DNA of 63,006 nucleotides from Chryseobacterium lathyri. GTDB lineage: Bacteria; Bacteroidota; Bacteroidia; Flavobacteriales; Weeksellaceae. The position numbers and the translations under genes are program-made. The stretch covers positions 1 through 63,006 of the forward strand of contig NZ_QNFY01000019.1 of assembly GCF_003290185.1 (NCBI RefSeq), written 5' to 3'. The notes beneath the pieces were generated by a model. It saw only the letters and a program-made list of their open reading frames with translations. It ran no database searches and was not told the origin of the DNA. Shown here piece after piece: positions 8,622 through 17,617 of the stretch (position 1 is its first letter; every line of letters begins with the position of its first letter).

Positions 8622-9993
8622 TTTGTGGTTTAAGATTTTGATTAATTAAGATTTCCTGTTCTGGCAAGGGTAGGTTTTTGAAATAGGTTTTCCAATGAGG
8701 TTTTTCGGGTAACATCTTCTGGTCTAAAAGCTCATTCCTTTTCAGATCAAAAAAGCGGTGTCCAAATTCAGTGAAAAGTTCATGTCGTCTTTCATCGAGG
8801 ATGGCTAAGCGCAACTGAGTCTGAGATGATGAACCATCACCCTGCAAGCCTGCTTTTGACCGAATAACATTGAGGTATATCTTGGACTGCGCCACGTTGC
8901 CCATCTCGTTTTCTGCTTCCGCCAATATCAGGTAAGCTTCTTCAATACGGAAAACAACGGTATATTCTACAGAAGCAGCCGTTTTGTTATTTTGCTTGTA
9001 TTTGAAGGGATGGTAAAAAGTACTTTGGCTGTTAGACACTTCTTTAGTCCATTTAACTTTCCGTAAATCTCCATTCTCAAATGAGTTCATGAAATTTGAA
9101 GAGAGTACAGCATTAGCCGGTGGCAGGGTTTGAAAAATAAAATATTGTCCTTCTAAGGTATTTGCACCTGTCTCAACAGGCATAAACTGAAGTACAGCAC
9201 TTTTGGAGTCCTTCAGAAAGGCTAGGTCCAAATTTTGAACAACAGCATAATCCGGATTTGCGATTACCTTTAAAGCATATTCTTTTGCCAACGCCCAATT
9301 ATTTTGATAAAGGTAGGCTCTGGAAAGAAGCAATTGTGCCGTGGATCTGTTGGCTCTTGTCCGTCCGGTTCCCGGATAGCTATTACCGAGCTTTGCCTCA
9401 GCTGCCAGTAAATCCTGAATCAAAAGACTGTAAACTTCCGGAACTGTTTTTTTTGAAATATGTTGGTTAACAATATAGCTGGTTGACTGTACATAGGGAA
9501 TTTGGCCGTATAGGTTCACAAGATAAAAATGCAGAAGAGCTCTGATAAAGAAAGCTTCGCCCAAAAGTTGGTTTACGGTAGCGGTATCAAGATAAGAGCT
9601 GTTTTCCTGTACACCTTCAATGATATTATTTACAGCATATATCTGCTGATAGGCATTGGTCCAAAATCCGTTGACCGCCAAATTATTGGGTTGTATGCCT
9701 AATTCGTAAAAAGTCCTAAAGTCTGTCTGCTGGGCGGTGACTGATGTCAGCTCATCGGTGTAGCATCCCAGTAAATAATTCATCCCCGAGGTATCTCCTG
9801 TAAGGATGCCCTTGAATCTTAAATTGGTGTATACATCGGTCAGGGCAGCAGTTGCTGTTTCTTTGTTTCTGAATACCGAAGTTTGGGATATTTGGTTTTT
9901 GGGGGCATCAACCTCCAGAAAATTTTCACAACTGGCCGTCATTGAAAGGGCAGTAAGCACCAAAAGTACGTAGTAATGTATATAGTTTTTCAT
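8608..9993 (-). CDS. SusD/RagB-type outer-membrane lipoprotein
   Basis: This 461-residue protein has a lipoprotein signal (MTASCENFLEVDAP, with the lipidated Cys at about residue 23) and the helical, TPR-like fold expected of SusD proteins. The conserved C-terminal pattern LDERRHELFTEFGHRFFDLKR is present. SusD proteins form the surface lid of SusC transporters and bind the nutrient. The adjacent S9 peptidase, and no glycoside hydrolase, suggest a peptide substrate as in RagAB of Porphyromonas. It lies 2 bp after the SusC gene and overlaps the peptidase gene, so translation is probably coupled. Confidence 0.93.
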   Translation of the reverse strand: MKNYIHYYVLLVLTALSMTASCENFLEVDAPKNQISQTSVFRNKETATAALTDVYTNLRFKGILTGDTSGMNYLLGCYTDELTSVTAQQTDFRTFYELGIQPNNLAVNGFWTNAYQQIYAVNNIIEGVQENSSYLDTATVNQLLGEAFFIRALLHFYLVNLYGQIPYVQSTSYIVNQHISKKTVPEVYSLLIQDLLAAEAKLGNSYPGTGRTRANRSTAQLLLSRAYLYQNNWALAKEYALKVIANPDYAVVQNLDLAFLKDSKSAVLQFMPVETGANTLEGQYFIFQTLPPANAVLSSNFMNSFENGDLRKVKWTKEVSNSQSTFYHPFKYKQNNKTAASVEYTVVFRIEEAYLILAEAENEMGNVAQSKIYLNVIRSKAGLQGDGSSSQTQLRLAILDERRHELFTEFGHRFFDLKRNELLDQKMLPEKPHWKTYFKNLPLPEQEILINQNLKPQNEGY

Positions 9994-9995
9994 GA

Positions 9996-12900
9996 TCAGA
10001 ATTTTAGTGTAATATTGAATGAATATGTTTTGATAAATGGAAGATAGATTCCTTCAGCTTCAGGCGATAACCCTTTGTAACCCGTTATGGTAAACAGGTT
10101 TTGGCCCTGAAGTGTGAGTATCATAGATAATTCCTTTAGGGGAACTGCATATGATAACTGTATATTGTTAAGTCTTACAAACGAAGCATCCACGATTGCC
10201 GCATCGCTATTTTGATATAGGGTTTGTGCCTTAACAGCATCAGAATTGAGTCCCGTCGTCGGTAATTGGTAGCTGCCATTGGTATGCTCTGGAGTCCAGT
10301 AATCCAACATATAGGTCGGTATATTTCTCATCGTTCCAATTCCGGGCAATGAGTAATCAAGACTATAGAGATTTTGTTTTGCAAACTGCAAAAGGAAGCC
10401 TAACGATATTTTTTTGTAAGAAAACTGGCCAGTAAGTCCACCATAAAGTCTGGTGCCATATTTTACCGTTTTTGTTCGGTCGTTGATATCAATTTTTCCA
10501 TCACCGTTAAGATCGGTAAATTGGTAGATGCCTGTAGTTGGATTTATGCCTTTAAATTCATAGACTTTCTTAATATTCATAGACGCTCCTACGATATATG
10601 AATTTGCATAAGTGGTAGAAGCAATATTGTCAAAAGCCAATAATTTACTTTTTGGTATACTGAGGTTTAACGATGTACTCCATTTAAAAGGTGTTTTTTG
10701 AACAGGTGAAAAACCAAGATCGAATTCAAACCCCGAATTTTGTACTGTCGCCGGAAAATTACTCAGTATTGTAGGAAATCCTGTGGTAGATGGTAAAGGA
10801 ATACCTACCAACTGATTAGAAGAACGGTTTCGGTACCAGGATGCCGTAATAGATATTTTATCTTGAAGCAGTCCCAGTTCTAAAGCAGTTTCTAATTTTT
10901 TTGTTTTTTCCCAACTAAAATTGGGATTGTACAAACGGGATGGGTATAATCCCGTATTTCCGTCATAAAACGTAGATGAAATGGTATAGGTATTAAGGAA
11001 TTGGTAGTCTCCAATAAGATCACTGCCTGCAATCCCATAGCTTCCCCTTAACTTGCCAAAACTTACGATCGGATTGTCTTTTAAAAATTCTTCTTTTGAA
11101 AATATCCAGGCAGTACCTACTGCCCCAAAATTTGCAAAACGGTTATTTGAACCAAACCTGCTGGAGCCGTCTCTTCTCGCGGTCAGATTAACGAAGTACC
11201 GGCCTAAAAAGCCATAATTGAACCTTCCGAAAATGGCCATATACCGATAAGCTGTTTCGGTGTCCTCGTTCACTTTTTGGATCTTTGCATTGGAAAGGTT
11301 ATAAATCAGGTCATTGGAAGTGAAATCACTGCCTTGTACCCTGAATAGTTCTTCGTTTTTTGATTCAAATGTAGAACCAAGCAACGCATTAAACTGATGT
11401 CTTTTCCATTTTTTTGTCCAATGAAGCTGTGGCTCTAAAATCCAGCTGTATCTATTCACATTTCCAAAATAAATTACCGAATTCCGGCTTGTCCTGCCCA
11501 GGCTTGGATTAGAGGCTGTGGAAGGATTTGTTCGGACTTCTTTTTGGTCCGTATTGGTAAACCCGCCGCTGAGTTTGAGCATGAAATCTTTTGAGATCTT
11601 GTATTCGGTTGTTAATTGAACATACAGGGTATATATTTTATTTTTATATTCATTGTTCAGTTTGGCGAGCGGATTGGCAAATGTATTGTTTGCCCAGTTA
11701 AGGGTGCCGTCAGGCAGGTAAATCGCAGGTGCATTTGGCGTAAGGAATACTTGATTGGTAAGATCGGCTTCAAAAAGATTGTTTCTTTGATAAGAATACA
11801 AAATAGTCGGACTGATCGTGAATTTTTTGTCTTTTGATTGATGGGTGGCGCTAAAATCGATACCCATCTTTTGATAGCGAAAGCCATTTCCGTAGGCGGT
11901 AGACTGTTCCAGATGGTTAACGCTCATGAAAAAGCGGGTAAGCTCGTTACCACCACTGACAGACAATTGTGCCTGTTGGTTAAGAAACGTTTTTCCTATA
12001 AATTCTTTATACCAATCAGTATAGCGGTTCCGGTCCCATGTTCCGTTTAGGTCAAAGGTATTGGCCGGATAATTAGTAATACCATCATTTTTGTAGGCAT
12101 CTTTTCGCATCTGTAGATATTGTTCAGTATTAGCCAGTTCTAAAAAACGGCTCGTTTTGCTTACAGAGGTGTTAAGATCCAACACATAGGAGGTGACTTG
12201 ATTTTTCCCTTTCTTTGTCGTGATCAATACCACCCCGTTTGCACCCCTTGAACCGTATATAGCCGTGGCATCGGCATCTTTTAGGACTTCAATGCTTTCG
12301 ATATCGTTCATGTTCAGAGCATTTAAGGGGCTGGCTTCTCCCTTTGGGATAATTCCGTTGGATAAGGAGCCTATGGCATTGGATTGACTATTGGCAGGGA
12401 CACCATCTATAACGATTAACGGAAAACTCCCGTCATAGCGCAAGCTGTTTTTTCCCCTGATCTGAATATCAAAGCCACCACCCGGCACGCCTGAATTTTG
12501 GGTAATGCTGACTCCTGCCATACGTCCCTGTAAGGTAGACAGTACATTGTTTACAGGCTGGTTTTCGATGTCTTTAGCCGTAACTTTGGCAATACTTCCG
12601 GTACGCTCTTTATCCTTTACCGAATAATAACCGGCATTGAGCGTAATTTCTTCGATCTTGGTTTCCCTGTTGCTCAAAGCCGTAGTATCCTCTTCTTTTT
12701 GATCTATTGCTAAAAGTGGCGTGACTTCCTCTTTATTTGAATCAGCAGATACTTTCTGGGGTTTCTGTCGGATAATAACCGTGTTTTGATAAATAAGAGC
12801 CTCGAAAGGTAAGCCTTTGAGTATCTTTCTAAGGCAGTCTAATACGCTTTCATTGTTGCATTTGACACCTTGTATTCTGTAATTTTTTAGGTGATCTGTG

Positions 12901-13073
12901 GAATAAGCATATGCATTGATTTTGTTTTCCATCAGAAAACCTTTAACGGCATCTATGGCAGAAATTTTCCCTGCTTCGTAATTAACCCTCATTTGTGAGT
13001 GGTTTTTTTGCTGTCCGCTTACAAGCGTAATTCCTAATAGAAGGAATAGGACAAGCGTGCAAATATTTTTCAT
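9996..13073 (-). CDS. SusC/RagA-type TonB-dependent receptor with STN domain
   Basis: This 1025-residue outer-membrane transporter has a signal peptide and then an STN domain (about residues 28-105, with the segment GVKCNNESVLDCLRKILKG). A linker of about 40 residues and a TonB-box-like EEITLNAGY lead into the plug (IQGRMAGVSI-like and GANGVVLITTKKG motifs) and the barrel, which ends in aromatic FNITLKF. The usual carboxypeptidase-regulatory-like domain seems absent. STN domains in FecA-type receptors contact FecR proteins, which fits the FecR and sigma-factor genes just upstream. The ligand is unknown; neighbours point to peptides. Confidence 0.93.
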   Translation of the reverse strand: MKNICTLVLFLLLGITLVSGQQKNHSQMRVNYEAGKISAIDAVKGFLMENKINAYAYSTDHLKNYRIQGVKCNNESVLDCLRKILKGLPFEALIYQNTVIIRQKPQKVSADSNKEEVTPLLAIDQKEEDTTALSNRETKIEEITLNAGYYSVKDKERTGSIAKVTAKDIENQPVNNVLSTLQGRMAGVSITQNSGVPGGGFDIQIRGKNSLRYDGSFPLIVIDGVPANSQSNAIGSLSNGIIPKGEASPLNALNMNDIESIEVLKDADATAIYGSRGANGVVLITTKKGKNQVTSYVLDLNTSVSKTSRFLELANTEQYLQMRKDAYKNDGITNYPANTFDLNGTWDRNRYTDWYKEFIGKTFLNQQAQLSVSGGNELTRFFMSVNHLEQSTAYGNGFRYQKMGIDFSATHQSKDKKFTISPTILYSYQRNNLFEADLTNQVFLTPNAPAIYLPDGTLNWANNTFANPLAKLNNEYKNKIYTLYVQLTTEYKISKDFMLKLSGGFTNTDQKEVRTNPSTASNPSLGRTSRNSVIYFGNVNRYSWILEPQLHWTKKWKRHQFNALLGSTFESKNEELFRVQGSDFTSNDLIYNLSNAKIQKVNEDTETAYRYMAIFGRFNYGFLGRYFVNLTARRDGSSRFGSNNRFANFGAVGTAWIFSKEEFLKDNPIVSFGKLRGSYGIAGSDLIGDYQFLNTYTISSTFYDGNTGLYPSRLYNPNFSWEKTKKLETALELGLLQDKISITASWYRNRSSNQLVGIPLPSTTGFPTILSNFPATVQNSGFEFDLGFSPVQKTPFKWSTSLNLSIPKSKLLAFDNIASTTYANSYIVGASMNIKKVYEFKGINPTTGIYQFTDLNGDGKIDINDRTKTVKYGTRLYGGLTGQFSYKKISLGFLLQFAKQNLYSLDYSLPGIGTMRNIPTYMLDYWTPEHTNGSYQLPTTGLNSDAVKAQTLYQNSDAAIVDASFVRLNNIQLSYAVPLKELSMILTLQGQNLFTITGYKGLSPEAEGIYLPFIKTYSFNITLKF

Positions 13074-13133
13074 ATTTTTGCATGGTATTTAAATTATTAA
13101 CTCGGTGAAGATTTTGTTATTAGTTTAGTACGT

Positions 13134-13157
13134 GACCGACGGTTGCCTCCGTCGGTC
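13134..13157 (-). other. Hairpin in the fecR-susC intergenic space
   Basis: GACCGACGG and its exact complement enclose a six-base loop. There is no T-run on the transcribed (-) side, so it does not look like a full terminator. It may cause partial termination or protect the susC message, so that receptor and regulator are made at different levels. Confidence 0.55.
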
Positions 13158-13218
13158 GTTTTGTACAAACTTTTCCTATCTATCAGGAATCATGGCGGGG
13201 GTCATCAGGCACCATAGC

Positions 13219-14031
13219 CTATTTTTCCAGTTCAAATGTTGAATCATTGCTTTGTCTGGTATTTAGATTAAGCTGTATTCCCAGCGTTTGGATAAATGCA
13301 TCTGCGGTAGCGTTTGGCACCGTGATCGTAATTTTCGTGTTCTTCAGTTCTGTGCTATATTGTACTTTTATGCCATATGTCTTCTCAATAACCTGTACTG
13401 CATCGTTTATTGGGCATTCATTGAATGTTAAGCTTGCAGATTTATCTTTTGATACAGTAGCACTTTTATCCTCAGTTTCACTGACAGAGGTTGCCCCTGA
13501 AATCCCATAATTGGTAAATGTTTGTTTGGGTGCCAATGGAACGGGATCTTTGGGACGACCTGTTTTATATACCAAAACCTTTCCCTCAAAGAGATCTACT
13601 TTGAAAGTCTTGCCACTTTGAGAGACTTTAAAAATGGTTCCTAATACTTTAGTTTCATATCCCTTTCCGTGAACAATGAAAGGATGTACTTTGGATTTTG
13701 CGACATTGAATACGGCATCGCCTTCGAGCAATACTTCTCTTGTATTGGAGGGAAAGGATTTTTCCACCGTTAGTTTAGCTCCTTTAGATAAAGTAACCCG
13801 TGAGCCATCGCTCAACAATACATTTTCAAGCCCGGATTGGGCAAAATATACGTCAGGTTTTATGACGGCGTTGTATCCGATTGTACTTCCAATGGATAGG
13901 ATGATAATAATAGCAGATGCCGAAATTATCTTGATCCGTTGTTGTCTGCGATGCCATATTTCGACTTTCTCCAACAGCAAACGGTCCTCTTGGGGAGTGA
14001 GCGGCTGTAAGCGGGGTGGTTTTTCTTCCAT
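13219..14031 (-). CDS. FecR-family anti-sigma factor
   Basis: I place the start at 14031 (MEEKPPRL), not at the upstream in-frame Met at 14079, because the extra 16 residues are Cys-rich and unlike the family. The 270-residue product has a short cytoplasmic N-terminus, one membrane helix (about residues 38-58), a FecR domain (LLSDGSRVTLSKGAKL; EVLLEGDAVFNV) and a C-terminal STN-like/DUF4974 region. FecR proteins hold the ECF sigma factor inactive until the receptor binds its ligand. It lies 95 bp after the sigma gene and before the STN-bearing SusC gene, the classic order for transenvelope signalling in Bacteroidota. Confidence 0.92.
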   Translation of the reverse strand: MEEKPPRLQPLTPQEDRLLLEKVEIWHRRQQRIKIISASAIIIILSIGSTIGYNAVIKPDVYFAQSGLENVLLSDGSRVTLSKGAKLTVEKSFPSNTREVLLEGDAVFNVAKSKVHPFIVHGKGYETKVLGTIFKVSQSGKTFKVDLFEGKVLVYKTGRPKDPVPLAPKQTFTNYGISGATSVSETEDKSATVSKDKSASLTFNECPINDAVQVIEKTYGIKVQYSTELKNTKITITVPNATADAFIQTLGIQLNLNTRQSNDSTFELEK

Positions 14032-14126
14032 GATGAGAGGTCCTTTATATATATTAGGACAGAACTCACAAAAACACACCCCCTTGCAAGTGGAAATTAA
14101 CTATTTTTAGGAAAGTTTAACTATTT

Positions 14127-14648
14127 TTAACAGTTTGAATGGTATTTTTTCAGGAAAATCATGGCTTTGGCAATTTGATTTTCGACTGCACCTTTTGACA
14201 TATCAAGCTGCGTTGCAATCTGCTCATGCGGTATTCCCTGTAATTTACTCATCTTAAAAATTGTCTTGCGCAGCGGAGGGATAATGAGCTCGATGCTTTT
14301 TTCGAGGGCTACTAATTGATGTTCTTTCTTTTTTACTGCTTTAAATTCCTGTGCAGAACTATCTTCAAGATCATAAAACAGTTCCTCCGAATATAGTTTC
14401 TTATTAGTTCTTCGATAAAATTTTGAGATTTCCTGTTTACAGGTATTAAAAATAATAGCTTCTGCATTTCCGGAAAAAATCTTATCTCTTGATTTCCATA
14501 AATGGATACAAACTTCCTGCATTACATCCAATACATCATCCCTGTTTTCCACTTTACGTGTGATACAGGCAAAAATATCATGTTTGTAACGAAAATAAAG
14601 TCCTTCATAGGCACTTTTTTCACTGGTCTGTCTGCGGAAAAAAGTCAT
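14127..14648 (-). CDS. ECF RNA polymerase sigma factor (FecI-like)
   Basis: The 173-residue protein has region 2 (YFRYKHDIFACITRKV...DVLDVMQEVCIHLWKSRD) and region 4 with its helix-turn-helix (LQGIPHEQIATQLDMSKGAVENQIAKAMIFLKKY, about residues 135-170). It is the first gene of the left-going operon. Upstream on its strand lies a TAAATTTG box (14671-14678 on the + strand as its complement), about 22 bp from the start codon. It should activate the FecR-SusC-SusD-S9 genes when FecR is released, and possibly the convergent peptide arm. Confidence 0.93.
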   Translation of the reverse strand: MTFFRRQTSEKSAYEGLYFRYKHDIFACITRKVENRDDVLDVMQEVCIHLWKSRDKIFSGNAEAIIFNTCKQEISKFYRRTNKKLYSEELFYDLEDSSAQEFKAVKKKEHQLVALEKSIELIIPPLRKTIFKMSKLQGIPHEQIATQLDMSKGAVENQIAKAMIFLKKYHSNC

Positions 14649-14966
14649 AAGACCGATTTGGTTAGAACAGCAAATTTAAGTCTTTTTTCAATACCACATG
14701 AGTTAAGAGCTTATAAATGTATGCACTGTCATCTAACATTTTTGTATATTTGCCAGTGAGTCAATGGAAACACATTGAAATACAAAGCAATAAGCACCGT
14801 TACCAAATCGTTACCCGACAATCTTTGATAACCCTATAAAAGCCTTGTTACTACACAGTTAGGTGTTTTCCTGAAAATTTTAAAATAAAATATCCGTAAC
14901 TATTTTCTTTATACGCCGACTTATTTGTTAGCATAATTATTACATTTGTAATCAATAAAAAGTTTT
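14649..14966. other. 318-bp intergenic region at the edge of the peptide locus
   Basis: There is no gene. It holds the sigma-factor promoter on the left and the thioredoxin promoter on the right. Between them, at about 14799-14825, two CGTTACC words lie 11 bp apart, near other GTTAC words. I see no tRNA, attachment-site duplication or inverted repeat. This is the border between the accessory locus and the more ordinary genes to the right. Confidence 0.5.
14941..14948 (+). promoter_or_regulatory. TAnnTTTG -7 box before the thioredoxin gene
   Basis: TACATTTG matches the flavobacterial -7 consensus and lies 18 bp before the start codon. No well-spaced -33 TTG is present, so the support is partial. 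Confidence 0.4.
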
Positions 14967-16127
14967 ATGAAAAAATTAGCACTATTTTCTTCTTTATTTA
15001 TAGGAGCTCTGGCATTGGCGCAGGGAATTAAATTTGAAGACAGCAATTTTGCGGCTATCCTGGCAAAAGCAAAAAAAGAGAATAAACTGGTATTTGTTGA
15101 TGCTTATGCATCATGGTGTGGGCCTTGCAAATTGATGGTAAAGAATATTTTTCCGCTTCAGACGGTTGGAGATTTTTATAATTCCCACTTCGTGAATGCA
15201 AAAATAGATATGGAAAAAGGTGAAGGAATAGGTCTTGCCAAGAAATACAATGTAAAGGCATTCCCAACTTATCTTTTCATCAACGGTGACGGGGAGGAAG
15301 TACACAGAACACTAGGCTATGTAGAGGAAAAAGATTTTATCCAGTTCGCTAAGGACGCTGAAGATCCGAATAAAAGGCTTACCGCATTGAAGCAAAAGTT
15401 TGAAAATGGAGAAAAAGACCCTGAGTTTTTAAAAAATCTTGCAGGATTGACAATCTATAATGATTCTGAATTTGCAGGAAAGGTACTTGACCGTTATTTT
15501 CAGCAGAAAACAACACTTGACCAGGAAGATGTACAAATGCTTCTTTCAGGAACACAAAGCACAGAAAGCCCACTATATAAAATATTCCAGGCAAAAAAAT
15601 CTGAAATTATCAAGATTTTCCCGGAAGAAAAGTATGCAAAATTCGACAAAAATATTAAACTTAATACCGTTCTTAAGAAGTCTTACAATGCAGATACAAA
15701 ATCCTGGAACGACAACTATTTTCTAGCTGAATCTCAAAAATTCATGACGAAAGATGAAGCTGAGAAAATATTAAAAAGAGCAAAAGCAAGCAGAGCTTTA
15801 AAGAATAAAGACATTCCGACCTACGAGAAATTAATGCTGGAGCTGTATAAGGATTCTTCTGCAGCCAGTTCTGAAGAATTAAATTCCCTGGCATGGAACT
15901 TTTTTGAAAACGTGAGCAACAAAGCTTCTCTGGAAAAAGCGGTAGCCTGGGCTCAGGAATCTGTAAAGAAAGATGAAAATTATGCGAATACAGATACTTT
16001 AGCTAATCTTTACAACAAAATCGGAGATAAGAAAAATGCTAAAATCTGGGCTGAAAAATCTGTTCAGCTGGCTAAAAGTACAGGACAGGATTCTTCGGAT
16101 ACTGAAAAATTATTGAAAAGCCTTTAA
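14967..16127 (+). CDS. Secreted thioredoxin-fold protein with helical C-terminal part
   Basis: The 386-residue protein has a signal peptide (ALALAQG near residue 20). A thioredoxin domain follows, with the active site WCGPC (Cys51, Cys54) and the cis-Pro segment VKAFPTYLFI at about residues 94-103. The remaining 250 residues are Lys-rich, helical and TPR-like. It should act in the periplasm as a thiol-disulfide oxidoreductase or reductase. It is a single-gene unit with its own promoter box and a strong terminator. It lies next to the MauE/four-Cys locus but on the other side of the sigma gene, so a link is only a guess. Confidence 0.85.
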   Translation: MKKLALFSSLFIGALALAQGIKFEDSNFAAILAKAKKENKLVFVDAYASWCGPCKLMVKNIFPLQTVGDFYNSHFVNAKIDMEKGEGIGLAKKYNVKAFPTYLFINGDGEEVHRTLGYVEEKDFIQFAKDAEDPNKRLTALKQKFENGEKDPEFLKNLAGLTIYNDSEFAGKVLDRYFQQKTTLDQEDVQMLLSGTQSTESPLYKIFQAKKSEIIKIFPEEKYAKFDKNIKLNTVLKKSYNADTKSWNDNYFLAESQKFMTKDEAEKILKRAKASRALKNKDIPTYEKLMLELYKDSSAASSEELNSLAWNFFENVSNKASLEKAVAWAQESVKKDENYANTDTLANLYNKIGDKKNAKIWAEKSVQLAKSTGQDSSDTEKLLKSL

Positions 16128-16136
16128 TACAAAAAA

Positions 16137-16160
16137 AATCGCCAGTAAAAACTGGCGATT
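16137..16160. terminator. Bidirectional hairpin terminator
   Basis: AATCGCCAGT and its complement flank a loop of four A. An A-run precedes it and a T-run follows, so it serves both the thioredoxin gene and the convergent surface-protein gene. Confidence 0.9.
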
Positions 16161-16184
16161 CTTTTTTTGTCCTATACTGTTTAG

Positions 16185-17471
16185 TTAGTTATTGTATACT
16201 AAAATCTGCATTTTGGTAAGCATCGCTTCCGTATCGCCGTTATATCCTGCATAAGTGGTAGGGTCAACATTAACTCTTGCAGTATTAGCCCATGCTGTAT
16301 ATTGTACTTTAAATGTATATGTCCCAGCTGGAAGCGTCACCGATTTTAAAAAAGTTACCGGGACAGGGAGATCATTTAATCCGCCACCTGCAGATCCTAT
16401 TTTAGTTGTATAAGCCGATGATATTTTAACATTATTTTGTAATAAGCTAAATACACCTTGCGAACTAACTCCTCCACTAGGAAAATTAGTTGCATACCCC
16501 AAAATCGTAAATAAGAAAGTCTGGGTCATACCTGCCGGAACAGTCAATGTCAATGTAACTCCTGGTACATCTGCTGTATTTCCCGCAGTAATTGTTGCTT
16601 CAGTAGTTCCCTGTACATAGTTTGCAGAAGAAATAGTTCCACTTGATGTATTAAGAGTTTTCCAGGTAGGTGCCGCTCCAGCTCCGCTTGATGTGAGAAT
16701 CTGGCCTGTAGTCCCTGCACTTCCTGTGGTGCTTGCAGTTCCGCCCACATTCAATTCGTTTGTAATCTGTAGTGCTCCGTTAACATGCAGTTTTTTTTGC
16801 GGAGTTTGAGTTCCGATTCCTACATCACCAGCTCCGGTTACAACCATTCTATTCGCACCATTGGTAAGCAGGTTGATAGGAGTTGCAGAAGCCGTAGTCA
16901 AATTCATGCCTGTACTATTTCCTGATGTAGTAATCTGAGCTGTTAAAGCATTATCCACAAACATACTTAAAATACCTGATCCTCCAGTCGCCTGAAATGC
17001 TCCTCTTGAAGAACCTGTTGCCGAAACAATTCCCTGAGTACCCGAAGTCCCTATGGTAATATCATTTGCACCATTCACAAAATTAAGCACATTGCCTGCA
17101 GTCGTAACAGTCCTGTTTCCTGCAAGGGTACCATTAGAAGTATAAATATTAACAGGAGCATTTAGTTTGGTCCAGACCGTACCATTGTAATAGTAATATC
17201 CTACAGCATCAATATTTACAGCAGTTCCCGTTTGTGTTCCGGTAGCAATACTGTTCACATAAATTAACGTAGAAACAGGAGTTCCCGTCATACTTTGCGC
17301 TCTTTGCCTGTCAACTCTCGGAACCAGTAATCCATCCACGTCAGCAGTGGTACCGGTAGCATTTTTGGCTGTTATATCGAGGGTTGAAGCAGGATTTGGG
17401 GTATTTATCCCCACTTGAGCATAGATAAATAAAGGGAACAGTAAAGTCCCAAGTAATAAATTCTTTTTCAT
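16185..17471 (-). CDS. Secreted low-complexity surface protein, function unknown
   Basis: I choose the start at 17471 (MKKNLLLGTLLFPLFIYAQ), a normal signal peptide, over the Met ten codons upstream. The mature part begins VGINTPNPASTLDI, a pattern common at the N-terminus of Bacteroidota structural or fibre-like proteins. It continues with Gly/Thr/Ser-rich sequence containing VGIGTQTPQKKLHVNG, which resembles phage tail-fibre-type repeats. The last 110 residues look like a beta-sandwich. Such proteins are probably exposed on the cell surface. No catalytic motif or type IX sorting tail is evident. It is transcribed alone. Confidence 0.75.
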   Translation of the reverse strand: MKKNLLLGTLLFPLFIYAQVGINTPNPASTLDITAKNATGTTADVDGLLVPRVDRQRAQSMTGTPVSTLIYVNSIATGTQTGTAVNIDAVGYYYYNGTVWTKLNAPVNIYTSNGTLAGNRTVTTAGNVLNFVNGANDITIGTSGTQGIVSATGSSRGAFQATGGSGILSMFVDNALTAQITTSGNSTGMNLTTASATPINLLTNGANRMVVTGAGDVGIGTQTPQKKLHVNGALQITNELNVGGTASTTGSAGTTGQILTSSGAGAAPTWKTLNTSSGTISSANYVQGTTEATITAGNTADVPGVTLTLTVPAGMTQTFLFTILGYATNFPSGGVSSQGVFSLLQNNVKISSAYTTKIGSAGGGLNDLPVPVTFLKSVTLPAGTYTFKVQYTAWANTARVNVDPTTYAGYNGDTEAMLTKMQILVYNN

Positions 17472-17617
17472 TTGTTTTTTGTTTATAATTAAGCATCTCA
17501 AAGTTAATAAAAAAAAATCATTTTTTCTTATTTTTCAAACAAAACCAACATTATATTACTAAAAACAAAAAGCAGATAGAAAACCACCTGCTTTTATTCA
17601 CTTATAATTGAAAAACA

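Noticed and set aside
13676..14110. 144-codon open frame on the plus strand opposite fecR
   Set aside because: It is antisense to a gene with a clear family match. Its translation has no coherent domain pattern.
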